From assembly GCA_050260515.1 (NCBI GenBank), contig JBLNCI010000008.1, positions 1-64,000 of the forward strand: DNA of 64,000 nt. Reading direction: 5' to 3'. A model generated the notes under the pieces. That model had not been told where the DNA came from and ran no database searches. It saw only the letters and a program-made list of their open reading frames with translations. Source of the stretch: DATJIG01 sp050260515 (GTDB taxonomy: Bacteria > Pseudomonadota > Alphaproteobacteria > SMXQ01). The translations under genes were made by a program, and so were the position numbers. Positions 16,163 through 24,049 of this stretch are shown here, piece after piece (within the stretch, counting starts at the first letter, position 1; every line of letters starts with the position of its first letter).

Positions 16163-17629
16163 ATGCGTCATTTTGACATCGACCAGGCACCGCGCCTGCT
16201 CACATGGCCAGGTCACTGGCCCAAACCGGGATGGCGGGACGGGGCAGGAGACGGCCCCGCGCCGGTGGCGCACGTCCTGCGCAGCGTGCTGCTGCTGGCG
16301 GGACGCCTGGTGGAAGGACTTGCCGTCGCGGTCGCCGGCCTGGGGGCGGGCCTGCTGGTGCCGCGGGGCCGTCCGACGGAGGCGCTGATGGTGGTGGCGG
16401 TGGCCCTGGTGGTGGTCAACGCCTTGGCCTTCGCCGGCCTTTATGCCGACGAGCGCGGCTACGGGCGGCGGCGCTCGGCGGTCACCGCCGCGCTGATCAC
16501 CCTTGTCACCGTGCCGGTCGCCGAGCGGATCGTGACCTGGCTGGCCGGCACCGGGCGGGTCGACGGCGTGGTCTGGGCCGTGCTGGCGGCAACCGGCGTC
16601 GGCCTGGTGCGGGGGGGGTGGGGACTGGTGCTGCACCGCCTGGCGCGGCTGACCACCGTTGCCCGCCGGGTCCTGGTGGTCGGCGACCGCGACCGTACGC
16701 TCGAGGTCCTGTCGGTGCTGGCCGGCGACGAGCGCCGCTGGGCCTTTCCGGTCGGCGTCTGCCTTGACCGCGATCCGCCGCGCAAGCCGACCATGGGCGG
16801 CTTCATCGCCGGCCTCGACCATGCCGAGGCCATGGTGCGCGAGCATGCGGTGGACGACGTCATCGTGGCGATCCCGTGGTCCGACAGCCTCCGCCTCAGC
16901 CACTGCCTCGAGGTGTTGCGGCCGCTCACCGTCGACGTCCACCTGTTCCCGGAATCCGCGGCGCCTTTCGCCCGCGGCGAGGCGCTGTCGCTGCTGGCCG
17001 GCGTGCCCATGGCCAAGGTGGGGGCCCGGCCGCTGTCGGGCCGGCGCGCCCTGGCCAAGACCATCGAGGACCGGGTGCTCGGCGCCCTGATCCTGCTGGC
17101 CGCCTTGCCGCTCATGGCCATGGTCGCGCTGGCCATCAAGCTCGACAGCCGCGGCCCGGTGCTGTTCCGCCAGTCGCGCTACGGCTACGACAACCAGCCC
17201 TTCACCTGCTTCAAGTTCCGCAGCATGGAGGTCAACGACGACACCGACGTCCGGCAAGCCACCCGCGACGATCCCCGGGTGACGCGGGTCGGGCGGTTCC
17301 TGCGGCGGACGTCGCTCGACGAGCTGCCGCAGCTGTTCAACGTCATCGCCGGCACCATGTCGCTGGTCGGCCCCCGGCCGCACGCGGTGTCGCACCATCA
17401 CTACTACGCCCGCCTGGTGGACGATTACCGCTGCCGCCACCGCATGAAGCCCGGCATCACCGGCTGGGCCCAGATCCACGGATACCGCGGCGAGACCTCC
17501 ACCGTCGAGCTCATGCGCAAGCGGGTGGTCTACGACCTCTGGTACATCGACCACTGGAGCCTGGGCTTGGACCTGGCCATCCTTGCCCGCACCCCGCTCG
17601 CCTGCCTCAAGGGAACCAACGCCTACTGA
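16163..17629 (+). CDS. Undecaprenyl-phosphate sugar phosphotransferase (exopolysaccharide priming)
   Basis: Transfers a sugar-1-phosphate from a UDP-sugar to the lipid carrier, the first step of exopolysaccharide repeat synthesis, in the inner membrane. The 488-residue protein has four N-terminal membrane segments (about 35-155), a nucleotide-binding-like middle domain (VLVVGDRDRTLEVL), a fifth membrane segment about 300-322, and a C-terminal bacterial sugar transferase domain. The domain motifs are FKFRSM, RRTSLDELPQLFNV, SLVGPRP and KPGITGWAQ. GGGGAGG precedes the ATG. It is followed 32 bases later by the ExeA-type ATPase, so a common transcript is likely. The sugar used cannot be told. Confidence 0.92.
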   Translation: MRHFDIDQAPRLLTWPGHWPKPGWRDGAGDGPAPVAHVLRSVLLLAGRLVEGLAVAVAGLGAGLLVPRGRPTEALMVVAVALVVVNALAFAGLYADERGYGRRRSAVTAALITLVTVPVAERIVTWLAGTGRVDGVVWAVLAATGVGLVRGGWGLVLHRLARLTTVARRVLVVGDRDRTLEVLSVLAGDERRWAFPVGVCLDRDPPRKPTMGGFIAGLDHAEAMVREHAVDDVIVAIPWSDSLRLSHCLEVLRPLTVDVHLFPESAAPFARGEALSLLAGVPMAKVGARPLSGRRALAKTIEDRVLGALILLAALPLMAMVALAIKLDSRGPVLFRQSRYGYDNQPFTCFKFRSMEVNDDTDVRQATRDDPRVTRVGRFLRRTSLDELPQLFNVIAGTMSLVGPRPHAVSHHHYYARLVDDYRCRHRMKPGITGWAQIHGYRGETSTVELMRKRVVYDLWYIDHWSLGLDLAILARTPLACLKGTNAY

Positions 17630-17661
17630 ACGCCCGTCATTGCCCGCGAGAGGTTACCGCC

Positions 17662-19035
17662 ATGTACAGAGAGTTCTTCAACTTCTCGGCCGAGCCCTTC
17701 CGCGTCACCCCGGACCCCGGGTTCCTGTACCTCACCGACCAGCACAAGGAAGCGCTGGCCGCCATCATCTACGGCATCGCCAAGCGCAAGGGCTTCGTGT
17801 GCATCACCGGCGAGGTCGGGGTGGGCAAGACCACCATCCTGCGGTCCTACCTGGACAGCGTCGACGAGCCCGGCCTGCGCTTCGTCTACATCTTCAACCC
17901 CAATGTCTCGTTCCAGACCCTGCTGCGCACGGTGTTCAAGGAGCTCGGCATCGTCTATCCCGGCGAGGACATTGCCGGCATGGTGGAGGCGCTGCGCGTC
18001 TGGCTCACCGAACACCACCGGCGGCGCGAGACGCTGGTGCTGCTGATCGACGAGGCCCAGAACATGCCGATCGGCACGCTGGAATGCCTGCGCATGCTGT
18101 CCAATCTCGAGACGGCGACCGAGAAGATGGTGCAGACCGTCCTGGTCGGCCAGCCCGAGCTGGAGAACCTTCTCGCCGAACGCCAGTTGCGCCAGCTCGA
18201 ATCGCGGATCGCGGTGCGCACCCGCCTCGGGCCGCTGTCGAAGACGGATTCGCTCGCCTACATCCGCCATCGCCTGAAATGCGTCGCCCTCGATGACCGC
18301 CCGGCCTTCAGCGAGGCGGCGCTCAAGGAGATCGTGCGCCAGGCCGGCGGCATCCCCCGACGCATCAACGTGATCGCCGACAATGCCCTGATGACCGCCT
18401 ACGGCCACAAGGCCCGGCCGGTGCCGGCCTCGATCGTGCGCGACGTGGTCCGCGAGATGCGGGCCCGCGACCGGGGCATCCTCCCCCGGGTCCTGCCCTG
18501 GCGCACCGTCGCCATTTCCGGGGGTGCCCTCGCGGCGGCCGGCCTGGTGCTGGCCGGCGGCATGTGGGTGCGCGACGAGTTGCCCCAGTTGGCCTCGTCG
18601 CTGGCGCGGCCGGAGGTCGCCGCCGAAGTGGCGCTGCCGTTGCCGCCGCCGGTGGCCAAGGCGGAAGCGATGGTCTCCTCCCCCGCGGCGCCGGAGCCGC
18701 CCCGGACGGAGCCTCCGGCCGCCTTGCCGCCGGCCGCCCTGCCTCCGGCCGCCCCGCCGCCGGCCGCCAATTCCCCGTCCGCCAAGCCCTCGGTGGTCGC
18801 GAGTTCGGCGGCGGCAATCGCCGACTTGGGCGGCGAGGCCGCTCCCAAGCGCGTGCTCCGGATCGTGGCGCCCGGCGATACCTTGGCGGGCCTCACCTTC
18901 CAAGTTTACGGCAAGGTCGACGGCAACGCCCTCAAATGGGTGAAGGAGCACAATCCCGGCATCACCAACGTCGACCGGATCCAGGTGGGGCAGATCATCG
19001 AATTTCCGGCGGCGCCGACCGGTGGATGGGACTGA
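17662..19035 (+). CDS. ExeA-type AAA ATPase with transmembrane segment and C-terminal LysM
   Basis: A 457-residue protein. The N-terminal ATPase (1-265) has Walker A GEVGVGKT and Walker B VLLLIDEAQ, as in ExeA/GspA and the ATPases of exosortase-linked polysaccharide clusters. One membrane segment (about 281-300) leads to a long Pro-Ala-rich periplasmic stretch and a C-terminal LysM module (VAPGDTLAGLTFQVYG...IQVGQIIEFP) for wall binding. ATP-driven remodelling is thus linked through the membrane to peptidoglycan, probably to open a path for export. The start is ATG 17662 with GAGAGG upstream. It belongs to the exopolysaccharide group. Confidence 0.9.
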   Translation: MYREFFNFSAEPFRVTPDPGFLYLTDQHKEALAAIIYGIAKRKGFVCITGEVGVGKTTILRSYLDSVDEPGLRFVYIFNPNVSFQTLLRTVFKELGIVYPGEDIAGMVEALRVWLTEHHRRRETLVLLIDEAQNMPIGTLECLRMLSNLETATEKMVQTVLVGQPELENLLAERQLRQLESRIAVRTRLGPLSKTDSLAYIRHRLKCVALDDRPAFSEAALKEIVRQAGGIPRRINVIADNALMTAYGHKARPVPASIVRDVVREMRARDRGILPRVLPWRTVAISGGALAAAGLVLAGGMWVRDELPQLASSLARPEVAAEVALPLPPPVAKAEAMVSSPAAPEPPRTEPPAALPPAALPPAAPPPAANSPSAKPSVVASSAAAIADLGGEAAPKRVLRIVAPGDTLAGLTFQVYGKVDGNALKWVKEHNPGITNVDRIQVGQIIEFPAAPTGGWD

Positions 19036-19051
19036 TCTAAGTGCCGATCGC

Positions 19052-20920
19052 TCAGGGCCGGCTGTGGGCGAGGTGGGGGGCCTCGTCGCGGCAGCCGGCT
19101 TCCACCCCCTCGATCCCCAGCCGGTCCGCCCAGGCCAGCAGCACCGCCAATGACCACAACGGCCGCTCCAGGGCCGCGCCGTCGCGGTGGCGCGCCAGCA
19201 GGCCGCTGATGTGCGCCTCCTCGAAGGCGCCTTTCCTCACCAGGGCGGAGCGGCCGGCCAGATCGGACAGGACGCCGCCCAGGGTCCCCGCCATCCAGGC
19301 GCCGACCGGCAGGGCCGCCCTGGCGGCGGCGATGCGTGCCGCCATGCCGGCGGGGACGAGGTCGCCGAGGATGCGCCGGCGCATCTGCCGCGGCGAGCCG
19401 GCGGGGGAGCGGACGGTGCCCGGGATGCCGAGGGCATAGCCGACGAAGGTGTCGTCGAGGAAGGGAAGGCGCGCCTCCAGCCCGTTGGCCAGCGCCATCG
19501 CGTCCACCGACGGGGCCAGGCCATCGGCGACGCGCCAGCGCAGGTCGGTGAGCCCCACGGTTTCCAGCGGATCGCCGTCGGTCCAATAGGGGATGGCGGG
19601 GCGGGCCGGCAGAGCGGAGTCCACCGCCGCCAACCCGGACCATCCCTCCGTCCCGAACGGCTGCATCGCCGCGGGCAGGGGGGGATCGGTCGACGGGCTG
19701 GCGCCGCCGTCCATCCGCACCCCGAACAGCCGGGCCAGCCGCAGGCCGAGCCGCGACCGGCGCGAGCCCTGGTAGGCGGGGTGGCCGAGCAGGACGGCTT
19801 CGGCCCCCTCGCACGACAGCAGGGCGCCGGCGCCCAGGCGGGTGGCTTCCCTGGCGGCGAACCAGCGCGCCAGCGTCCGCTCATCCGCCAGGGGTTCGCT
19901 GAGGGCGGCGGCCATCTCCATGAAGGCGGCGGTGCCGTCGGCCTCGGTGACCTCCACCTCGATGAGGTCGGCGCGGGCTGCGTCGGCCAGCAGGCGGACG
20001 TCGCGAATGCCGTCGCGGTCGCCGGGCATCACCGCGACCGCCTGGGCGGGTCGCCCGGTGAGGCGTCCGACGATCGCCGCGACGGCGCCGGATTCCGGGG
20101 CGGGGTCGAGGGCCACCGCCGCTGGCGCCTCGCCCGGCAGCCGGTCGGCCACGCTGCATTCGAGAAGGGTGCGCAGGTTGCCGGCGTGGCGGTCGAGCGG
20201 CAGCCGGCGCATGGCCAGCACGCGCCGTTCCTCCGGTTCGCAGCCGCCCCACGCCGAGCGCACGGGACGGTGTCCGCGCTCGGCCACCAGGATCTCGCCG
20301 GGTCCGAGTTTGGAGATGCCGGCCGCCAGGGTGGCCGGGGCGGGGACGAAGCCCAGGGTCAGGTAGGCGGCGAGGGCGGAGGGATCGAGGGTGCGCCGCC
20401 GGGAGCGGGCCACGAACAGCGCGTCGATGCCCGAGGCGAAGGCCAGGCAGTCGGCATCCTCGGCGAAGAACAGCGGCTTGCGGCCCAGCTTGTCGCGCGC
20501 CAGCACCAGACGGTCACGGCGGTCGTCCCACAGGGCCACGGCGAAGGAACCCTGCAGATGGATCAGGAAGTCGAGCCCCCATTGCTCGTAGGCGTGCAGC
20601 GCCACTTCGCAATCGTCACCCGAGCGGAAGCGGTGGCCGGCCAGTTCGAGGGAATGGCGCAGCGCCCGGTGGTTCAGAACCTCGCCGTCGAAGGCCATCC
20701 ACACGTCATGAGTCTCGTTGGCCATGGGCTGGCCGGAATCGGTCCCCGGCGCCAGCGTTCCCGCCAGGCGGCGCACGGCCAGCGCCAGCCGTCCGTCGGG
20801 GGAGCGGTAGCTGCCGTCATCGTCCGCCCCCCGCCGGCTCAGACGCGCCGCCATGCGTTCGGCCTGCTCGGCCTCCGCCGTCCCGTGATCGAGACGCAGG
20901 ATGCCGGCGATACCGCTCAT
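19052..20920 (-). CDS. Asparagine-synthetase-like protein with both active sites degraded
   Basis: A 622-residue protein with the length and layout of class B asparagine synthetase: N-terminal glutaminase domain (FDGEVLNHRALR, RDKLGRKPLFF) and C-terminal synthetase domain (ARLPFLDDTFVGYAL). Two key sites are lost. The nucleophile Cys after Met is Ser (MSGIAG, codon AGC). The ATP loop SGGxDS reads as ALDPAPESGAVAA, and the following SGEGADE-like motif is SCEGAEAV. It should neither hydrolyse glutamine nor bind ATP normally. Relatives occur in polysaccharide and exosortase clusters as amidotransferases. It lies 13 bases after the glycosyltransferase gene in one operon, so a structural or regulatory role in polysaccharide synthesis is plausible. 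Confidence 0.85.
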   Translation of the reverse strand: MSGIAGILRLDHGTAEAEQAERMAARLSRRGADDDGSYRSPDGRLALAVRRLAGTLAPGTDSGQPMANETHDVWMAFDGEVLNHRALRHSLELAGHRFRSGDDCEVALHAYEQWGLDFLIHLQGSFAVALWDDRRDRLVLARDKLGRKPLFFAEDADCLAFASGIDALFVARSRRRTLDPSALAAYLTLGFVPAPATLAAGISKLGPGEILVAERGHRPVRSAWGGCEPEERRVLAMRRLPLDRHAGNLRTLLECSVADRLPGEAPAAVALDPAPESGAVAAIVGRLTGRPAQAVAVMPGDRDGIRDVRLLADAARADLIEVEVTEADGTAAFMEMAAALSEPLADERTLARWFAAREATRLGAGALLSCEGAEAVLLGHPAYQGSRRSRLGLRLARLFGVRMDGGASPSTDPPLPAAMQPFGTEGWSGLAAVDSALPARPAIPYWTDGDPLETVGLTDLRWRVADGLAPSVDAMALANGLEARLPFLDDTFVGYALGIPGTVRSPAGSPRQMRRRILGDLVPAGMAARIAAARAALPVGAWMAGTLGGVLSDLAGRSALVRKGAFEEAHISGLLARHRDGAALERPLWSLAVLLAWADRLGIEGVEAGCRDEAPHLAHSRP

Positions 20921-20933
20921 GGGCGCACTCCCG

Positions 20934-22013
20934 TCAGACGATGGAGAGGTAGACCTGCTCGTACGCCTCGGCGATGCGGTCCCAGCAATAGCGTGTGGCG
21001 GCGGTGGCGCCCGCCCGCAGCCGCATCCGCGCTACCACCTCGGGATCGTCCAGAAGCCATGCCAACACCCGCTTCAGGTCCATGGGGTCGCCGCTGGTGA
21101 AGGTGAAGCCCTCGGCGCCGACCACGTCCATGTGCTCCGTCTGGTCGCTCACCACCACCGCCCGTCCATGCGCGAGCGCCTGCAGCAGGGTCGGCGGCGC
21201 CTCGTCGGCGGTGGACGGCAGGAGAAACAGATAGGCATGCGCCATCAGGGCTTCCAGCACCGGGCCCGACATTCTGCCGACGAACACCACTCGGTCGTGG
21301 TCGGCATCCCGCCAGAGGGCATGGCGGTATGCCTCGTCGCCATCCCCCAGTTCGGCGAGGACCAGCTTGCAGTTGCCGGCCAGGGTGTTGATGGCGGTCA
21401 CCGCGTCGTGGGCGCCCGACGACGCCACCATGCGGTCGGCGATCAGCAGATAGTTGCCGGGGGTCAGCCCAAGGGCGGTCACCAGGGCCGGGTCGGGCTC
21501 GGGGCTGGCGGTGACGCCGTTGGGGATGTAGATGGTCTCGCGGCCATAGGCGTCGCGAAAGAAACGCTCCAGCCGCTTGGAGACGACGGTGATCACGTCG
21601 GCAAAGCGGGCGGCGATGGATTCGGGGCCGAACAGGGGGGCGACGGGAAAGCCGGAGGGGCGGTCGAGCCCGTGCACGCTGACCACCGTCCGATGCAGCC
21701 CGAGCTTGGCGGCGAGGGTGAACAGGCCGCTGGTCTCGGCGGCGACGAAGTTGACCACGTCGTAGCCGCGAAAGGCGGTGGCCAGCGACGAGATCAGGGC
21801 GTGCGAGGCGGCGTCGTTGAAGCCGAGCGGCATCCCCGGCATGCGGATGGTCCGGGCGCCCGTGACGTTGGCGATCGCCCGCCCGTTGCGCTCCGAGAAG
21901 AGGTCGATGCTGTGTCCGCGCCGCGCCAGGCGGGGGCAGATTTCGGCCAGGGCCCGGTCGACGCCGTCCTGGCATGGTCCCCCGCCGCGCGTTCCGATGA
22001 CCGCGATCCTCAT
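20934..22013 (-). CDS. Glycosyltransferase, GT4 family
   Basis: A 359-residue GT-B fold enzyme. The N-terminal acceptor domain starts MRIAVIGTRGGGPCQDGVDRAL, with the glycine-rich loop of the family. The C-terminal nucleotide-sugar domain includes VVFVGRMSGPVLEALM and LPSTADEAPPTLLQALAHGRAV, the E-x7-E-like region in which the first Glu is in DEAPP. It adds a sugar to a growing polysaccharide at the cytoplasmic face. Together with the next gene downstream (asparagine-synthetase-like) it forms an operon convergent with the ExeA-type ATPase gene. Donor and linkage are unknown. Confidence 0.87.
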   Translation of the reverse strand: MRIAVIGTRGGGPCQDGVDRALAEICPRLARRGHSIDLFSERNGRAIANVTGARTIRMPGMPLGFNDAASHALISSLATAFRGYDVVNFVAAETSGLFTLAAKLGLHRTVVSVHGLDRPSGFPVAPLFGPESIAARFADVITVVSKRLERFFRDAYGRETIYIPNGVTASPEPDPALVTALGLTPGNYLLIADRMVASSGAHDAVTAINTLAGNCKLVLAELGDGDEAYRHALWRDADHDRVVFVGRMSGPVLEALMAHAYLFLLPSTADEAPPTLLQALAHGRAVVVSDQTEHMDVVGAEGFTFTSGDPMDLKRVLAWLLDDPEVVARMRLRAGATAATRYCWDRIAEAYEQVYLSIV

Positions 22014-22183
22014 CTGCCGCCAACCTCCCCGCGGGCGAGGAAGCCTTTCCCGCCCAGGCCCGGATTGTCGTCGGGATGGTCTTTTGCCCTCAATCCCTGC
22101 ATCGGGATTAAGGCGCGTTCTTCGGTTCTAACGGGGCCGCCTATCTCCCGCCGCGAGCCATCCGCCGAAGGTCGCGGGCGCAG

Positions 22184-23041
22184 TCAAAGGTCGACCAGTT
22201 CCGGGGGCGGGGCCTGGAGGTTGGGAAAGAACCGCCCGGCCACCCGGGCGAAGCGGTCGGGCGCGTCGGTGGTCACCAGGCGGATGTCGCCGGTCCGTCC
22301 GTCCGCGGCGGCGAGGCCGTGTTCGGCCAGCAGGCGGGCGGCGGCGTCGGCCACCGCGTCGGCGCAATCGACGATGATGGGCCCGTCGCCGATGACGCGG
22401 CGCACCGTCGCCGCCAGCAGCGGGAAATGGGTGCATCCCAGCACGATGCAATCGTGGCGGTGCGCGCCGGAGAACCACGGATCCAGGTACTGCCGGGCGA
22501 CGCCCTCGGCGATGGGGCCGCTGGTCAGTCCTTCCTCGGCCAGGGCGACGAACAGCGGGCAGGGGACGCAGGCGATCTCCGCCGCGGGCCGGCGGCCGAG
22601 GATGGCGCGTTCGAACGCGCCCGACCGGCACGTCCCCTCGGTGGCGATCACGACGATCCGCCCGCCGGCCGAGCCCTGCGCCGCCGCCGCCGCGCCGGCC
22701 TCGACCACCCCGAGCACCGGCAGGCCCGGATGGGCGGCGGCCAGGGCGGGCAGGGCGTGGGCGGAGGCGGTGTTGCAGGCCACCACCAGCATCTTGACGC
22801 CACGGCCGGCCAGGAACCGCCCTGCCTGCAGCGCATAGCGGATCACCGTCTCGGGCGCCTTGGTGCCATAGGGCAGGCGGGCGATGTCGCCCAGGTACAG
22901 TAGTCGCTCCGACGGAAGCCGGCGCGCGAGCGCCGCAGCTACGGTCAGACCTCCCACACCCGAATCGAAGACCCCGATGGGGGCGTCTTCGTGGCGATTA
23001 CATAGGGGTTTCACCTGATCAATTCCTAATTTTTCGGGCAA
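22184..23041 (-). CDS. murI: Glutamate racemase
   Basis: Makes D-glutamate for peptidoglycan. The 285-residue protein has the two catalytic Cys motifs ACNTAS and LGCTHFPLL, and the N-terminal FDSGVGGLTV loop with the conserved Asp and Ser. The two halves are the usual pseudo-symmetric aspartate/glutamate racemase domains. The N terminus has about 20 extra residues before the core, so the true start could be slightly downstream. It is a single gene, divergent from the signalling operon at 23,260. Confidence 0.95.
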   Translation of the reverse strand: MPEKLGIDQVKPLCNRHEDAPIGVFDSGVGGLTVAAALARRLPSERLLYLGDIARLPYGTKAPETVIRYALQAGRFLAGRGVKMLVVACNTASAHALPALAAAHPGLPVLGVVEAGAAAAAQGSAGGRIVVIATEGTCRSGAFERAILGRRPAAEIACVPCPLFVALAEEGLTSGPIAEGVARQYLDPWFSGAHRHDCIVLGCTHFPLLAATVRRVIGDGPIIVDCADAVADAAARLLAEHGLAAADGRTGDIRLVTTDAPDRFARVAGRFFPNLQAPPPELVDL

Positions 23042-23098
23042 CTGGCGGAAAACAATACCTTTGGCATGGATGTAAGCATTGTTCTAGTTATCATCATC

Positions 23099-23128
23099 TT
23101 GGCAATGCACAGGCAAATGTCCTATAAG
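23099..23128 (+). promoter_or_regulatory. Likely sigma-70-type promoter of the signalling operon
   Basis: TTGGCA (23099-23104) and TATAAG (23123-23128) are separated by 18 bases. Transcription would start near 23135, giving a leader of about 125 bases before the ATG at 23260. Confidence 0.5.
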
Positions 23129-23143
23129 CTGCGCCGGGGAATG

Positions 23144-23164
23144 AGCGACGCCTGTGGTGTCGCT
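23144..23164 (+). promoter_or_regulatory. Stem-loop in the leader of the signalling operon
   Basis: AGCGACGCC (23144-23152) and GGTGTCGCT (23156-23164) form a 9-bp stem with one G-U pair and a 3-base loop. It would lie near the 5' end of the transcript predicted from the promoter at 23099. Its role is unknown. Confidence 0.4.
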
Positions 23165-23259
23165 GGAACAAGCGGGGCGAAAAGTGTCAGGATGGGGTGA
23201 AACGATGTGCGCCGGGCGCCACTGGTCGGCGACCGCCCTTGCGGCGTGGGGGTGACCTC

Positions 23260-24042
23260 ATGTTCTGGACGCTTGCTCGGAAAGTTTCATTTGCCCTGGC
23301 CGCCATCCTGCTCAGCACGATGGTCCTAACCGCCCTTTTTGGCTATTTCAAGTTCACCGACGTCCTATCGGCGCAGGTCGGGTCGCGCTACGGGTTCGTG
23401 GTCTTCACCATCAAGAAGAGGGTGGAGGACAGCCTGAACCTGGGGCTGGCGCTCCGTCAGCTGCGCCAGGCGCAGGAAACCATCGAGCGCGAGAAGGTCG
23501 GCGATTCGACCATCATCGGCATCGAGATCTTCGACGCGCGCGGCGAGATCCTGTTCGACACCGACCGCGGCGCCATCGGCACCTACGTCCCCGAGGAATG
23601 GCTCGACGGGCTCGCCGGCGCCGCCACCCAGACCTTCAGCCGGGTGGATGATGACATGCAGGTCGTCGGCCTGCCGCTCGTCAACACGCTGGGCAAGGTC
23701 GAGGGCGCGGTGGCGCTGCGCTATCCCGCCGCCTACATCGAGCAGCAGACCGGGCACCTGCTGGGCACCCTGGCCGTCGAATGGGCGGTGGTGGTGGCGG
23801 TGTTCGCCGTCATCGCGGTGGTCGGCGCGCTGTGGATGTTCCGTCCGGTGGGCCGGCGCCTGGGCGCCATGGAGGCCGTCCTCGTCCGCGGGATGGCCGA
23901 GCCCGGCGGTCCCGTGTCCCAGCCGGGGCTCGACGATCCCTTCGAGGTCCGTTTCTCCGAATTCCTGAGCAAGACGCGGGAGGCCGCCGACCACCTCCGC
24001 GACGCGACGCAGGAAGTCGAGCGCCTCGACCGGTTGGCATGA
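23260..24042 (+). CDS. Membrane sensor-like protein without output domain
   Basis: A 260-residue protein with the build of a chemoreceptor or kinase input module that stops early. Membrane segment about 7-29, periplasmic domain about 30-170 (with Cache-like IFDARGEILFDTDRG), membrane segment about 172-196, then a cytoplasmic tail of about 60 residues that is charged and helical at the end (TREAADHLRDATQEVERL). There is no kinase, cyclase or receiver domain. It probably passes a signal by direct contact to the next proteins of the operon. The start at 23260 follows GGGGGTG; an in-frame ATG at 23197 would add a charged lead. First gene of the six-gene operon. Confidence 0.7.
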   Translation: MFWTLARKVSFALAAILLSTMVLTALFGYFKFTDVLSAQVGSRYGFVVFTIKKRVEDSLNLGLALRQLRQAQETIEREKVGDSTIIGIEIFDARGEILFDTDRGAIGTYVPEEWLDGLAGAATQTFSRVDDDMQVVGLPLVNTLGKVEGAVALRYPAAYIEQQTGHLLGTLAVEWAVVVAVFAVIAVVGALWMFRPVGRRLGAMEAVLVRGMAEPGGPVSQPGLDDPFEVRFSEFLSKTREAADHLRDATQEVERLDRLA

Positions 24043-24049
24043 GGTCGCG

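Noticed and set aside
16163..22013. Complete exosortase/PEP-CTERM polysaccharide cluster
   Set aside because: The sugar transferase, ExeA-type ATPase and amidotransferase-like gene recall such clusters, but no exosortase, PEP-CTERM protein, polysaccharide export outer membrane protein or chain-length regulator is present.
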